A DNA stretch of 64,000 nucleotides from JBBKWU01 sp037969035 (GCA_037969035.1 JBBKWU010000011.1:1-64000), one strand, 5' to 3'. Shown: positions 7,552-17,318, counted from the first letter of the stretch. Notes: generated from the letters alone by a model not told the origin. Translations and numbers: made by a program.

Positions 7552-8202
7552 TTAACGCGCGGAGAAGACGTTTTGTTTCGGGCCAAAGCGCAGGGCTTGT
7601 GCTTGTTGCTTTGTACCGTCTGCCAACTTGCGGACGATGTTGAAGGGCAGCGATTGATCGGCATAGTAATCGTCGGAGAGAAAGCGACTTACGCGGTCTT
7701 TATAAGGTGTTTGACTGTTTGGTGATTGATAAAGAATGGCATCATGCAGCGTTTTTGCCAATGTGAGGGCGGCGTGACCATTTTCACAGTCGTGCGTTTC
7801 GGTCTGTCCTGCATTATCGGGGATGTTCGCGGATAGTTCGCTTTCAAAAATTCTAAGTTTTTGTACTGTAACGTGCCAGTTTGCGCCTTGTTCTGCGCTT
7901 TCATCGTAGCGTGCGCGGATACGGTAATAGGTTTGAAGTGGATCTTCATATTTTAGACCATAGGCAAGATCGCGAATTTCGACAGGGTCAGAGGCTCTGC
8001 GTTCAGCGATTGTGCTCATGTGAAAGTCGGTGATTTCGTCCAATGTGGGGTATTTGAAATTTTCAAGCGCAAAGGCGGCGGCGCGGTCGTAAGAGAACGC
8101 GGAAAAATGACGCGATAATGTTTGTTTTGCGTGCGTCAGTGCCGTATACCCGTTATGGAATGCGTGTTGTAGTGTCGGAATTATTTGTTGTTCTTTAGCC
8201 AT
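7552..8202 (-). CDS. Hypothetical protein, 216 aa
   Basis: Not recognised. A soluble, mostly helical protein without signal peptide or membrane span; it contains an aromatic, charged central part (YEDPLQTYYRIRARYDE) and ends GPKQNVFSAR. It lies 54 bases downstream of nadE on the same strand and may be in the aroG-nadE transcript. No catalytic motif is evident. Confidence 0.65.
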   Translation of the reverse strand: MAKEQQIIPTLQHAFHNGYTALTHAKQTLSRHFSAFSYDRAAAFALENFKYPTLDEITDFHMSTIAERRASDPVEIRDLAYGLKYEDPLQTYYRIRARYDESAEQGANWHVTVQKLRIFESELSANIPDNAGQTETHDCENGHAALTLAKTLHDAILYQSPNSQTPYKDRVSRFLSDDYYADQSLPFNIVRKLADGTKQQAQALRFGPKQNVFSAR

Positions 8203-8256
8203 AATAACCCTGTTTTTTTTAACATAATATTCTTGTTTGGCTGAAAATGCAAGAAA

Positions 8257-9915
8257 TCATACTTTTTCTGTGTGGAAATGATTGGTGATCGGGTAGCGGC
8301 GGTCACGGCCAAAATTACGAGATGTTATTTTGGTGCCGGGTGGGGATTGGCGGCGTTTGTATTCGGCACGATCAAGTAGGCGCCATATTTTTTGCACGAT
8401 GTCTTTGTCGTGACCACGTTTGACGATTTCGGAGATGCTTAGCTCTTCTTCGATCAGACCGTGCAAGATATCATCGAGCACTTCATAAGGCGGCAGGGAG
8501 TCTTGATCTTTTTGATCTGGCTTTAATTCTGCTGTTGGTGCTTTGTTGATGATATTTTCTGTAATAACAATGGTTTGTGGGCCAAGGCTATGGGGTGGTT
8601 TATGTTTGTTCCGCCATGCTGCGAGTTCATAAAGTTCTGTCTTATAGATATCCTTTAACGCATTGAAACCACCGCACATATCGCCGTAGAGTGTCGCGTA
8701 TCCGACCGCCATTTCTGATTTATTGCCAGCGGTTAAAACCATCTTCCCGTTCGCGTTTGATAACGCCATCAGGATCAAACCACGGCAACGGGACTGAAGG
8801 TTTTCATACGTGATATCAGGTGTGCTGTTTGTGAAATAGGGTGCAAGCGTATCGCCGAATGTTTTGACGGCATCTTTAATCGGGATATTATCCAGATGTA
8901 CGCCGAGTGCTTTGGCAACGGCGGCGGCATCATCAAGGCTCTCTTGTGAGGTGTACTCAGACGGCATCATCACACAATGCACTTTTTCTGCGCCCAAAGC
9001 ATCGGCGGCAATGGCGGCAGCCATCGCGCTGTCAACACCGCCCGATAGGCCGATAAGCACACCAGAGAAGCCGTTTTTTTGCACGTAATCCCGTAACCCC
9101 ATAACCAGCGCCATATAGATTTCTTCGCTTTGGTCATGTTTATCATGCTCGTTCGATTCGGCTTCGGTGAACCAATGGCTATTTTTGCTTTTTTGCCAGA
9201 GCATGTAATGGGTTTGCTCGGTGAAGATATCGCCTTGCATTACGATTTGGCCGCTTTCATTCATGGCAAAAGACGCGCCATCAAACACAAGTTCATCTTG
9301 CCCGCCGCACTGATTAACATAGATCAGCGGCAATTTATTTTCGGTGCAACGCTCTTGCGCAAGATCAATGCGGGTTTTGTTTTTGTCCATACTGTAGGGG
9401 CTGGCATTCACCACGATCAACATTTCCGCGCCTTGTTTTTTTAGATGCGCGGCAACGTCGTCATGCCACATATCTTCGCAGATCATGAGGCCGAGCTTGT
9501 AGCCTTTAAACGCGATAGGGGCGGGCATATCACCGCGCTCAAACAGGCGCATTTCATCGAACGTGCCGTAATTGGGCAAATGGTGTTTGTCGATGGTTGC
9601 TATAATGCTGCCGCCGTGGATGAGGTGCGCGGAATTATAGAGCTTGCCATCGTGATAACGCGGGGTTGGAAGAATAAGCGCGGTGTCAAAGGTTTCGGAC
9701 GCTTCTAAAATCGCGTTGGTGGCGGTCTCTAACGCTGCGATAAAGCTGGGCTTTAACACCAAATCTTCGGGCGGATAACCGCACAGCATCATTTCAGGGA
9801 AAATCACTAAATCCGTGCCTTCGGCAGCATCCGTGCAAGTCGATAGAATTTTATCGCGGTTAAAGGCGATGTCACCGACAATGGGGTTAAGTTGTGCGAG
9901 GACAAGGTTGAGCAT
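8257..9915 (-). CDS. nadE: Glutamine-dependent NAD+ synthetase
   Basis: The enzyme amidates nicotinic acid adenine dinucleotide to NAD+ with ATP, taking ammonia from glutamine. It is a two-domain protein of 552 aa. The N-terminal nitrilase-like glutaminase has Glu41 (FPEMMLCGYPPEDL), Lys110 (IDKHHLPNYGTFDE) and Cys146 (LMICEDMW). The C-terminal synthetase has the P-loop SGGVDS at 291-296. All catalytic residues are present. Its ATG shares one base with the aroG stop (TAATG), so the two are translationally coupled. Confidence 0.96.
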   Translation of the reverse strand: MLNLVLAQLNPIVGDIAFNRDKILSTCTDAAEGTDLVIFPEMMLCGYPPEDLVLKPSFIAALETATNAILEASETFDTALILPTPRYHDGKLYNSAHLIHGGSIIATIDKHHLPNYGTFDEMRLFERGDMPAPIAFKGYKLGLMICEDMWHDDVAAHLKKQGAEMLIVVNASPYSMDKNKTRIDLAQERCTENKLPLIYVNQCGGQDELVFDGASFAMNESGQIVMQGDIFTEQTHYMLWQKSKNSHWFTEAESNEHDKHDQSEEIYMALVMGLRDYVQKNGFSGVLIGLSGGVDSAMAAAIAADALGAEKVHCVMMPSEYTSQESLDDAAAVAKALGVHLDNIPIKDAVKTFGDTLAPYFTNSTPDITYENLQSRCRGLILMALSNANGKMVLTAGNKSEMAVGYATLYGDMCGGFNALKDIYKTELYELAAWRNKHKPPHSLGPQTIVITENIINKAPTAELKPDQKDQDSLPPYEVLDDILHGLIEEELSISEIVKRGHDKDIVQKIWRLLDRAEYKRRQSPPGTKITSRNFGRDRRYPITNHFHTEKV

Positions 9916-11309
9916 TACTCAGCAGCCTTTATGCCTTGGAACATTGCGTTGTTGCGGCCATAAACAGCTTTGAGTTCGTCCGCGACAAGGAAGGCTAGTT
10001 CCAAAGACTGCGAGGCATTAAGGCGTGGGTCGCAATGCGTGTGATAGCGGCTGGATAGATCTTGGTCGCTGATCGCGCTGGCGCCGCCTGTGCATTCGGT
10101 TACATTTTGTCCTGTGAGCTCCAGATGGATGCCGCCTGGATGTGTGCCTTCGGCTTTGTGGACGGCGAAGAAGCCTTTGATCTCGCCAAGAACATCGTCA
10201 AAGCGACGGGTCTTGTAACCGCTATCGGCTTTGACGGTATTGCCGTGCATTGGATCACAACACCAGATGACCTTACGGCCTTCTTTTTCAACGGCGCGAA
10301 TAAGAGTAGGGAGTTTTTCTTCGACCTGATCATTCCCCATGCGCGAGATAAGCGTGAGTTTGCCTGCTTCGTTTTCAGGATTGATCTTATCAATAAGCTT
10401 GAGGAGTGTGTCTGTATCTAAGTGTGGGCCACATTTCATGCCGATCGGGTTTTTCAAGCCACGGATAAATTCGATTTGCGCACCTTCTTCTTGGTGCGTG
10501 CGTGCGCCCACCCATAGGAAGTGCGCCGAGCAATCATAGTAATCGCCTGTGGTGCTATCAATACGGGTCATGGCTTGCTCGTACGGCAAAAGCAATGCTT
10601 CGTGGCAGGTGTAGAATTCCGTTGTGCGGATGATTTCAGGTGAGTTCTCGCTCGTGATACCGCACGCCTTCATGAAGTTTAGGGTTTGTTCGATTTGCGC
10701 GCTGATTTCTTCGTAGCGGGCGAGTAGCGGGCTACCTTTCGCAAAATCCAGACTCCAACCTGACGCGCGATGCAAATCAGCATAACCACCATGGGAGAAG
10801 GCGCGGAGCAAATTCAGAGTCGCGGCGGATTGGTGGTAAGATTGCAACATACGCTGCGGATCAGGAATACGTGATTCTGCTGTGAAATCTAGCCCGTTAA
10901 TGATGTCACCGCGATAGCTTGGTAATGTGACGCCGTCGATGGTTTCATCGTCGCTGGAGCGTGGCTTTGCGAACTGTCCCGCCATGCGCCCCATTTTCAC
11001 AACAGGCATAGACCCTGCGAATGTCAGAACCACAGACATTTGTAACAATACGCGGAACGTATCACGAATTTTATCAGCACCAAACTCAGCAAAGCTTTCG
11101 GCGCAATCGCCGCCTTGTAACAAGAATGCTTTGCCTTCGGATACATCAGCGAGGCGTTTTTTCAAATCACGCGCTTCCCCCGCAAAAACCAAGGGCGGTA
11201 GGGTAGAAATTTGTTTTTCGGTTTGTGCTAGTTTGTCAGCATCGGGATATTGCGGTAGTTGCTTCGCGGGTTTGTCGCGCCAGCTTTGTGGTTTCCATTG
11301 TTCGGCCAT
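9915..11309 (-). CDS. aroG: Class II 3-deoxy-7-phosphoheptulonate (DAHP) synthase
   Basis: Condenses phosphoenolpyruvate with erythrose 4-phosphate in the first step of the shikimate pathway. The 464 aa are of the plant-like class II type, unrelated in sequence to E. coli AroFGH. Landmarks are W.P.SWR.KPAKQLPQYPD near the start, LLQGGDCAESF, HMGNT-like CCDPMHGNT, and GGIHLELTGQNVTECTGG near the C-terminus with metal-binding Glu/His. The acid-rich end fits the family. It is first in an operon with nadE. Confidence 0.96.
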   Translation of the reverse strand: MAEQWKPQSWRDKPAKQLPQYPDADKLAQTEKQISTLPPLVFAGEARDLKKRLADVSEGKAFLLQGGDCAESFAEFGADKIRDTFRVLLQMSVVLTFAGSMPVVKMGRMAGQFAKPRSSDDETIDGVTLPSYRGDIINGLDFTAESRIPDPQRMLQSYHQSAATLNLLRAFSHGGYADLHRASGWSLDFAKGSPLLARYEEISAQIEQTLNFMKACGITSENSPEIIRTTEFYTCHEALLLPYEQAMTRIDSTTGDYYDCSAHFLWVGARTHQEEGAQIEFIRGLKNPIGMKCGPHLDTDTLLKLIDKINPENEAGKLTLISRMGNDQVEEKLPTLIRAVEKEGRKVIWCCDPMHGNTVKADSGYKTRRFDDVLGEIKGFFAVHKAEGTHPGGIHLELTGQNVTECTGGASAISDQDLSSRYHTHCDPRLNASQSLELAFLVADELKAVYGRNNAMFQGIKAAE

Positions 11310-11460
11310 GACACAGTCCTCAGTTTTTATTGTTTTGTAGTCCAGATGTAGGCAATTTAATGCTGCTTTGCAAGCAAAACAGCGGGATAGGTTTGCCTAT
11401 TTTGTAAAAAGTGTTTACTATTATCATTGATAAATTTAAGTATTAAAGAGATAGAATCCA

Positions 11461-12558
11461 TTGAATGATCCTGCCCTTAAAAATAAGCTAGATGCTATGC
11501 CATTAAAATTGTTTTCAGACATCGAAAAAATTATCGGCGAAATTGCGCCTGAGCAAGGCTTTCTTGATGTCGCTGTTTTGGCTGAACGCTTTGATACACT
11601 TAAGAATATATATGAACAAGATCGTTTAAGGATTCTTGATTGCATGGATGTTCTTTTTGGCGAAAACGTTGAACATTACGGTAAAAACGTATCGGATATC
11701 TTTGCGCGCTGGGGTGAAAACCCTGATGGTCCGAATCTTTTATCGATGGCTGTTGCCGCGCTTGAGGGATTCGGTGTTGATATTGAAAGCCCAGAAGGGC
11801 TGTCGTTATGCGTTTGTACGGTTCTGGCAGAGTTCCCGAATGATTTGCAATATCATGGTAACGAGCATTACCGCAAAGTGTTCTTCCATATGGTGCGCTT
11901 ACTTTCCAAACATAATCAACTCTTCAAAGGCACAGAGCGCGAGCTTTGTAAACTTTCTGTGGTGAAATCCCTGATTGCGGCCTGTATTCATGATTTGGGT
12001 CATGAAGGCGGTGATAACACGCGCGATGGTGTTTATACGCCAGGCTTTATGGAGCAAAAGGCATTTGACGTTGCGCGGCCCTATTTAAAAGTTTGCGGCA
12101 TGGGTGATGATGATCTGGGCGAGATTGAGACGATTGTATTTTGCACAGATATTACGTTTTTCGCAGGTGATAACAGCCCTTGCATCCGTATGAAGAAAAT
12201 ATTCAAATATTATTTCTGGAACGAAGATATCGGCGATGCTTCACTCATGATGATGGGTAAATTGCGCCGCTACGAAGATAATCCACGCCTTGTGCAAATG
12301 GCGATGCTTCTGCACGAAGCTGATATTGGTTCATCCGCAGGGCTTGGCTATGAGCAAACAAAGCTGGAAACCATTAATATTATGGAAGAGCGCGGTATGA
12401 AAAGTGCTGGCCCGAAAGTCGTGATTGCGTTTTTACGAGAGCAACTCGGGGAAACGATGTACACCGAAGCCGCTAAGCAGACATTTGGTCCTGCGATGGA
12501 TATCGTGATCAGATCAGCCGAGCATGATTTTGAAAACGGCGTTGAAACTTTCTACTAA
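11461..12558 (+). CDS. HD-domain protein resembling class I cyclic nucleotide phosphodiesterases
   Basis: A 365-aa cytoplasmic protein. Its HD-superfamily metal ligands are arranged as in class I (eukaryotic-type) cAMP/cGMP phosphodiesterases: YHGNEHYRKV (131-140), AACIHDLGHEGGDN (173-186) and MLLHEADIGSS (282-292). These parallel the YHxxxHAxxV, HDxxHxGxxN and LHxADIS blocks of that family. Residues 1-120 are helical with no recognised domain. Hydrolysis of a cyclic nucleotide is inferred; the ligands support metal-dependent phosphohydrolase activity only. The TTG start at 11461 has only a weak GAGATAG upstream; ATG 11497 is an alternative. Just downstream lies a nested inverted repeat. Confidence 0.75.
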   Translation: MNDPALKNKLDAMPLKLFSDIEKIIGEIAPEQGFLDVAVLAERFDTLKNIYEQDRLRILDCMDVLFGENVEHYGKNVSDIFARWGENPDGPNLLSMAVAALEGFGVDIESPEGLSLCVCTVLAEFPNDLQYHGNEHYRKVFFHMVRLLSKHNQLFKGTERELCKLSVVKSLIAACIHDLGHEGGDNTRDGVYTPGFMEQKAFDVARPYLKVCGMGDDDLGEIETIVFCTDITFFAGDNSPCIRMKKIFKYYFWNEDIGDASLMMMGKLRRYEDNPRLVQMAMLLHEADIGSSAGLGYEQTKLETINIMEERGMKSAGPKVVIAFLREQLGETMYTEAAKQTFGPAMDIVIRSAEHDFENGVETFY

Positions 12559-12666
12559 TAGTCATTCCCATTTATTCCCTGACATCGTTATTGCACTTCT
12601 CGCGTATTTATTATTTATATACGCGTCGTCGCTTATGCCTTGTCAGAAAATAAAGCGGAATGACTA
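12559..12666. repeat. Nested inverted repeat (palindromic element)
   Basis: Outer arms TAGTCATTCC (12559-12568) and GGAATGACTA (12657-12666) enclose CTGACA/TGTCAG (12579-12584, 12641-12646) and an inner CGCGTAT/ATACGCG pair (12601-12607, 12619-12625). The three concentric arms would fold into one long hairpin of about 108 bases in the spacer between two convergent genes. The GTCATTCC end resembles small dispersed palindromes in proteobacterial genomes. Confidence 0.65.
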
Positions 12667-12698
12667 GAATAGCTTAAATTAACATTATACGAGAAAGT

Positions 12699-14069
12699 TT
12701 AAGGCTTGGGCTTGTCTTTGACGGGCTCGCGCATTGTAACAAACTCTTCGGCGGATGTTGGGTGAATTCCTATCGTCATATCAAAATCGGCTTTTGTCGC
12801 GCCCGCATTCATGGCGACAGCAAAGCCTTGCATCATTTCTGGCGCATCAAGGCCAATCATGTGACAACCAATAACACGGTCAGTTTTCTTATCAACGATG
12901 AGCTTCATCAATGTTTTTTCATCGCGATTGGGAAGGATATGTTTCATCGGTCGGAACGTGGATTTAAATACGTCAACCTTATAACCTTCTTTGCGCGCTT
13001 GTTCCTCGGAAAGACCAATGGTGGCAATGGGTGGTTGGCTGAACACAGCGGTGGCAATGTTGGTATAGCTTACCGTACGTTTTTTCTTACTGAACAAACG
13101 ATCCGCCAGTGCGTGTCCTTCGGCTAGCGCAACAGGTGTGAGTTGGTGAGAACTTGAGATGTCCCCGACAGCATGAATATGTTTGACGTTCGTGCGGAAG
13201 TCCTTATCAACAGGGATGTAGCCGCCTTTGCCTACTTTAACGCCCGCTTTATCAAGGCCAATGGTGTCTGTCACAGGATCGCGCCCGATGGCGGAAAACA
13301 CCAAATCACATTTGATTTTTGCACCTGCCAATGTATGAACAACATAGGCTGCGCCTTTTTTCTCGATACGGGCGATATTGTCGTTAAAGCGTAAGTTCAC
13401 AGAGCTTTTACCCATTTCATCCGCTAGATGCTGACGGATGTCTTCATCAAAACCGCGCAGGAATAAATCGCCGCGATAAAGTAGGTCAACCGCAGAGCCC
13501 AGCCCGTGGAAGATGTGCGCAAATTCAACCGCGATATAACCACCGCCCAAAATCACAACTTTTTTGGGTTGGCTTTTTAAGTGAAAGGCGTCGTCAGATG
13601 TTATTGCATGTTCAGCACCGACAATGCTATCAAGCGTGCGTGGCTTGCCGCCGACAGCGATAAGGAAGTTTTTGGCTTTGATTTTTTGGCCATTGATTTC
13701 AACCGTATTGGCATCCAGAAATTTTGCATGGCCTTTGAAAACATCAACGCCTGCATTTTTGAGCATGTTTTCATAGATACCGTTTAGGCGGTTGATCTCT
13801 TTGTCTTTGTTTTTTATCAGCGTTTTCCACGCGAATGTGGGCTTTGCAGCTTTCCAGCCATAGCCACCAGCATCTTCGAACGCCATCGACATATCTGCGC
13901 CATAGGCCATGATCTTCTTCGGAACGCAGCCAAGGTTCACGCATGTGCCACCGAAATCTGATTTCTCAGCAATACCAACTTTTGCGCCATGGCTCGCGGC
14001 AATTCTTGCGGAACGTACGCCGCCTGAGCCCGCGCCGATTACAAAATAATCATATGTTTTAGTCGCCAT
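12699..14069 (-). CDS. gor: Glutathione-disulfide reductase
   Basis: An FAD- and NADPH-dependent flavoprotein that reduces GSSG to GSH. FAD-binding GAGSGGVRSA begins near residue 12. The redox-active disulfide is Cys43/Cys48 in GGTCVNLGCVPKK, and the NAD(P)H domain starts at VVILGGGYIAVEFA. The dimer-interface signature GIHPTSAEEFVTMREP, with the catalytic His, is near the C-terminus. Length 456 aa. The VNLGCVPKK form favours glutathione reductase over dihydrolipoamide dehydrogenase (usually LNxGCIPSK). It starts 8 bases after the lpxL stop and may be transcribed with the lipid A genes. Confidence 0.92.
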   Translation of the reverse strand: MATKTYDYFVIGAGSGGVRSARIAASHGAKVGIAEKSDFGGTCVNLGCVPKKIMAYGADMSMAFEDAGGYGWKAAKPTFAWKTLIKNKDKEINRLNGIYENMLKNAGVDVFKGHAKFLDANTVEINGQKIKAKNFLIAVGGKPRTLDSIVGAEHAITSDDAFHLKSQPKKVVILGGGYIAVEFAHIFHGLGSAVDLLYRGDLFLRGFDEDIRQHLADEMGKSSVNLRFNDNIARIEKKGAAYVVHTLAGAKIKCDLVFSAIGRDPVTDTIGLDKAGVKVGKGGYIPVDKDFRTNVKHIHAVGDISSSHQLTPVALAEGHALADRLFSKKKRTVSYTNIATAVFSQPPIATIGLSEEQARKEGYKVDVFKSTFRPMKHILPNRDEKTLMKLIVDKKTDRVIGCHMIGLDAPEMMQGFAVAMNAGATKADFDMTIGIHPTSAEEFVTMREPVKDKPKP

Positions 14070-14077
14070 GGTATGTC

Positions 14078-14995
14078 CTATTCATTGTCGTTTTTATTAT
14101 CTTGGTCGTGTTTTGCCGTCACAGATGCCCATCTTTTATGCAGCCAGAGCCATTGCGCAGGTGTTTCGGCAATCCATTGTTCCAAATATTGATGCGCCTG
14201 TGCCACGATATCCTCAATCGGGCGCGGCGTACCGTTCTCGGTTTTTGTCTCAATCACTGGATATATAGTAATGCGAAAATGCGCGCCATCAAGCCTTTCC
14301 ACGCGCCCAGGCACAATGGGCGCATCGAACTTTAGGGAAAGCTCGGCAAAGGCGGTGCTCGTCATGGCATCCATACCGAAGAAGGGCGCAGCAATGCCTT
14401 CGTTATATTTTTGATCAATGAGGATGCCTAAATTCTCACCAGCTTTAAGCGACTTTAAGATCTCGCGCATGCCTGTGGTTGATTTGGGAAAGGTTTTGAA
14501 CTTACCGTTTAGCGTTCGCGCTTTATCAAGCAAATCGCGCACATACGGGTTATTCGGTTCACGGTAAATAGCGTTAAAGGTGATGTTATGCTGTAGCAAG
14601 ATAGAAGACGCTGCAACTTCCCAATTCGCGAGATGCGCTGTGATGTAGATATGATTTTTGTCGCTGTCGCTATTTTGGATGGCGGGGATGATGTTGTGGT
14701 CATCAACAAATGTAACGCGTTCGCGCGCAATTTTTTCCAGATGTGGGTATTCGGCCATAACGCGCCCTAAATTATCCCACATACCTTTGATCGCGGCGCG
14801 TTGCTCGCTGTTGCTAAGGTCGGGGAGGGCGCTTTGAATATTGGTCAGCGCCTTACGCGATGTCGCCATACGGGGGCCAATTGTGCGACCGACCCAACCA
14901 CCAAACCCTGAGGCTATATCCAACGGCATTAAACGGAAGATCAGCATTAGAGCGTGAAGGAAAATGCCTTCTATGGCGTAACGGATTTTTTTCAT
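14078..14995 (-). CDS. lpxL: Lipid A late acyltransferase, LpxL/HtrB family
   Basis: An inner-membrane enzyme that adds a secondary acyl chain to Kdo2-lipid IVA. A hydrophobic N-terminal segment (about residues 8-24) anchors it. The catalytic HxxxxE motif is HLANWE (121-126), and the AIYREPNNPYV and ILIDQKYNEG blocks are characteristic. The C-terminal WLWLHKRW matches the family's WxWxHKRW signature. The 305 aa are normal. The start overlaps the lpxK stop by four bases, so the three lipid A genes waaA-lpxK-lpxL form one unit. LpxM-type substrate choice cannot be excluded. Confidence 0.92.
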   Translation of the reverse strand: MKKIRYAIEGIFLHALMLIFRLMPLDIASGFGGWVGRTIGPRMATSRKALTNIQSALPDLSNSEQRAAIKGMWDNLGRVMAEYPHLEKIARERVTFVDDHNIIPAIQNSDSDKNHIYITAHLANWEVAASSILLQHNITFNAIYREPNNPYVRDLLDKARTLNGKFKTFPKSTTGMREILKSLKAGENLGILIDQKYNEGIAAPFFGMDAMTSTAFAELSLKFDAPIVPGRVERLDGAHFRITIYPVIETKTENGTPRPIEDIVAQAHQYLEQWIAETPAQWLWLHKRWASVTAKHDQDNKNDNE

Positions 14996-16011
14996 ACGGC
15001 TTGATTATAGTCTTTAAGGCGAGATTTTAAAAATGCTTCGATAGATTTTTGATTTTCCCATTTTAACATGATCGGAAGCGATTGTACGTTATGCTCTTGA
15101 ATAAACGCAGCAGGTAAGCGCGCCAAATCTTTCTCAGTTGTGAGAAGGATAGCCTTGTTTTCGTGTGCGCCTTTCACAAGCTTCTCCAGATCATTTTTGG
15201 AAAAATTATGGTGATCGGGGAAGGGATGAAAGGCGCGTATATCTAGTTTTTGATCGTCCAGTGTGGCTTTGAACTTTTCGGGGCGACCAATGCCCGCAAA
15301 CGCGATGTAGGGTTGTTTTTGATCCAGTGCTATCGCCGTTTCAATCTGCGCCTTAAACACAGGTTTATCTGCGGGAATTTTTGCCGCAATATGTTGCGTA
15401 TCGTCACCGATGAAAATAAAGGCATCGCTTTTTCTAAAGCCATCATCAGGTGTTTCACGCAACGGGCCAGCAGGGAATGTTTTGCCATTACCAAAACCAC
15501 TTACACCATCAATCACGCAGAAGGTTAGCGTTTTTTCTAGGCTGTTATTTTGCAAACCATCATCCATGACGAGGCAATCACAATTTTCTGTGGCGGCAAA
15601 CTTTGCGCCGGCTTTTCGTTTTTTTGCGGTGATGATTGGGGCGTGTTTATACAGCACCATCGCCTCGTCGCCGACATCAACATGGTCATGAATGTCGGGG
15701 TCAATCACGGTCGGCATATTGACCAATCCGCCATAGCCGCGTGACAAAAAATACGGATTTTTTGCTAGTTTTTTCGATTTCAAAATATCCATGACAGCAA
15801 TGGCTGTTGGTGTTTTACCGCTGCCGCCGATATTGATATTGCCAATACAGATGACAGGCATCTCGGCTTTATATGGTTTGTGCGCGGCGTAATTGAGCTT
15901 ATGCAGAAGTTGATAAAGCAGGGCGAAAGGGGAAAACACAAGCTCCGACATACGGCATGACTTGCCGTTCGGTGTGTTGGGGTACCAAAAAGAAGGAGAG
16001 TTTAACCGCAT
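14992..16011 (-). CDS. lpxK: Tetraacyldisaccharide 4'-kinase
   Basis: Phosphorylates the 4' position of the lipid A precursor to give lipid IVA, at the inner face of the inner membrane. An N-terminal hydrophobic segment is followed by ICIGNINIGGSGKTP with the P-loop, FLSRGYGG, DEAMVLYKHAP, and the LVMDDGLQN motif. Length 339 aa, normal. It overlaps waaA by 10 bases and lpxL by 4, an arrangement seen in many alphaproteobacteria. Confidence 0.94.
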   Translation of the reverse strand: MRLNSPSFWYPNTPNGKSCRMSELVFSPFALLYQLLHKLNYAAHKPYKAEMPVICIGNINIGGSGKTPTAIAVMDILKSKKLAKNPYFLSRGYGGLVNMPTVIDPDIHDHVDVGDEAMVLYKHAPIITAKKRKAGAKFAATENCDCLVMDDGLQNNSLEKTLTFCVIDGVSGFGNGKTFPAGPLRETPDDGFRKSDAFIFIGDDTQHIAAKIPADKPVFKAQIETAIALDQKQPYIAFAGIGRPEKFKATLDDQKLDIRAFHPFPDHHNFSKNDLEKLVKGAHENKAILLTTEKDLARLPAAFIQEHNVQSLPIMLKWENQKSIEAFLKSRLKDYNQAV

Positions 16012-17318
16012 TTCTTTATCTCGTTAGTGTTTCGTTTTGTGATGGCGTGTTCAATGATGGGGGTTATTTTTTCCAACACGATTTTAATGACACCTGATTT
16101 TTCAGACACAAAGCGATAGGCTTTGTTCTGCATGGCAATTAAACCTTCTTCATCACCCAAAAGACGTGCGAGACGGTTCTCGAAATCTTTTTCATCTTTA
16201 AGCTTTATGGCCGCGCCGGCACTATTCATTTGATCAAAAATTTGTTGTAAATTCTGGATTTTAGGGCCGTGCAACACGGCGCAATGTTTTTGTGCCGCTT
16301 CGATGGGGTTGTGACCGCCACCGCCGTCAGTGCTGAATGATCGGCCGATACAGGCAATCGGGGCAAGCTCATAAAACAATCCCATCTCACCGAGCGTATC
16401 AACAATGTAGATTTGATCTTCTGGCTTCGGTGGGGTGCGTTTATCACCGCGCAGGCTGTGTGGCATGTCGTATTTTTTGCATGTCTTTACAATTTGTTCG
16501 CGGCGTTCGGGATGGCGCGGCACAATGATTGTTAAAAGGTTCGGAATTTTTTTGCGCAAATGTTGTTGTAGGCGGCAGGCAAGCTCTTCTTCACCGTCAT
16601 GCGTGCTGGCATAAACCCAGAAAGGACGATCAGCGAGCAGGGCGGTTAGCTGTGTTAGCTCTTTCTCATCGCATGGCAGTGGTGCTGCGCTATATTTAAG
16701 GTTTCCGCTGGTGAGTACGTGGTTTTCAGGCGCGCCGAGAGCTTTGAAGTGTTCCGAATCTTCATCGGTTTGCGTCATGATGAGGTCAAAGACATTCAGA
16801 AGTTTTTTCGCATTTCTCTTGGTTTTCTGCCAGCGGGCAAAAGATTTATCAGATATACGCGCATTCGCAATGATAGCAGGAATACCGCGTGCTTTGATTT
16901 GCATCAGCATATTCGGCCAAAGTTCAGATTCCATCCAGATGATCGCATCAGGGTGCCAGTGATCGAGAAATGCAGTCACCCATGCGGGATGATCGATAGG
17001 GTAATATTGGTGTATCGCGCGGTGCGGTAAACGGTTAGCCATTAACGTCGCGGATGTTTTTGTCCCTGTGGTGACCAAAAAGCGGTAATTATCATCGGCT
17101 TCATGTAGTGAATTGATCAGGATGAGCATGGATTGTGCCTCACCCACACTTGCCGCGTGAAGCCATATTAGTGGCGCGTCAGGACGTGGTGCAGAGGCAA
17201 TCCCCATGCGTTCGTCTAAGCGTGCAGGGTCTTCTTTGCCCTGTTTGGCGCGTTTATTCAGCATGTTTTTTAAAAATGGGGTGCTGACGTTCATTAATGA
17301 GCGGTATATCGTAAGCAA
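16002..17318 (-). CDS. waaA: 3-deoxy-D-manno-octulosonic acid (Kdo) transferase
   Basis: WaaA (KdtA) transfers Kdo from CMP-Kdo to lipid IVA, building the LPS inner core. The product has 438 aa. Diagnostic segments are WLHAASVGEAQSM near residue 54, FLVTTGTKTSA, YYPIDHPAWV, IWMESELWPNM and, in the C-terminal GT-B domain, IIVPRHPERRE and GGGGHNPIEAA. An N-terminal amphipathic/hydrophobic helix anchors it to the membrane. It is the first gene of the minus-strand lipid A operon. Confidence 0.95.
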   Translation of the reverse strand: MLTIYRSLMNVSTPFLKNMLNKRAKQGKEDPARLDERMGIASAPRPDAPLIWLHAASVGEAQSMLILINSLHEADDNYRFLVTTGTKTSATLMANRLPHRAIHQYYPIDHPAWVTAFLDHWHPDAIIWMESELWPNMLMQIKARGIPAIIANARISDKSFARWQKTKRNAKKLLNVFDLIMTQTDEDSEHFKALGAPENHVLTSGNLKYSAAPLPCDEKELTQLTALLADRPFWVYASTHDGEEELACRLQQHLRKKIPNLLTIIVPRHPERREQIVKTCKKYDMPHSLRGDKRTPPKPEDQIYIVDTLGEMGLFYELAPIACIGRSFSTDGGGGHNPIEAAQKHCAVLHGPKIQNLQQIFDQMNSAGAAIKLKDEKDFENRLARLLGDEEGLIAMQNKAYRFVSEKSGVIKIVLEKITPIIEHAITKRNTNEIKKCG

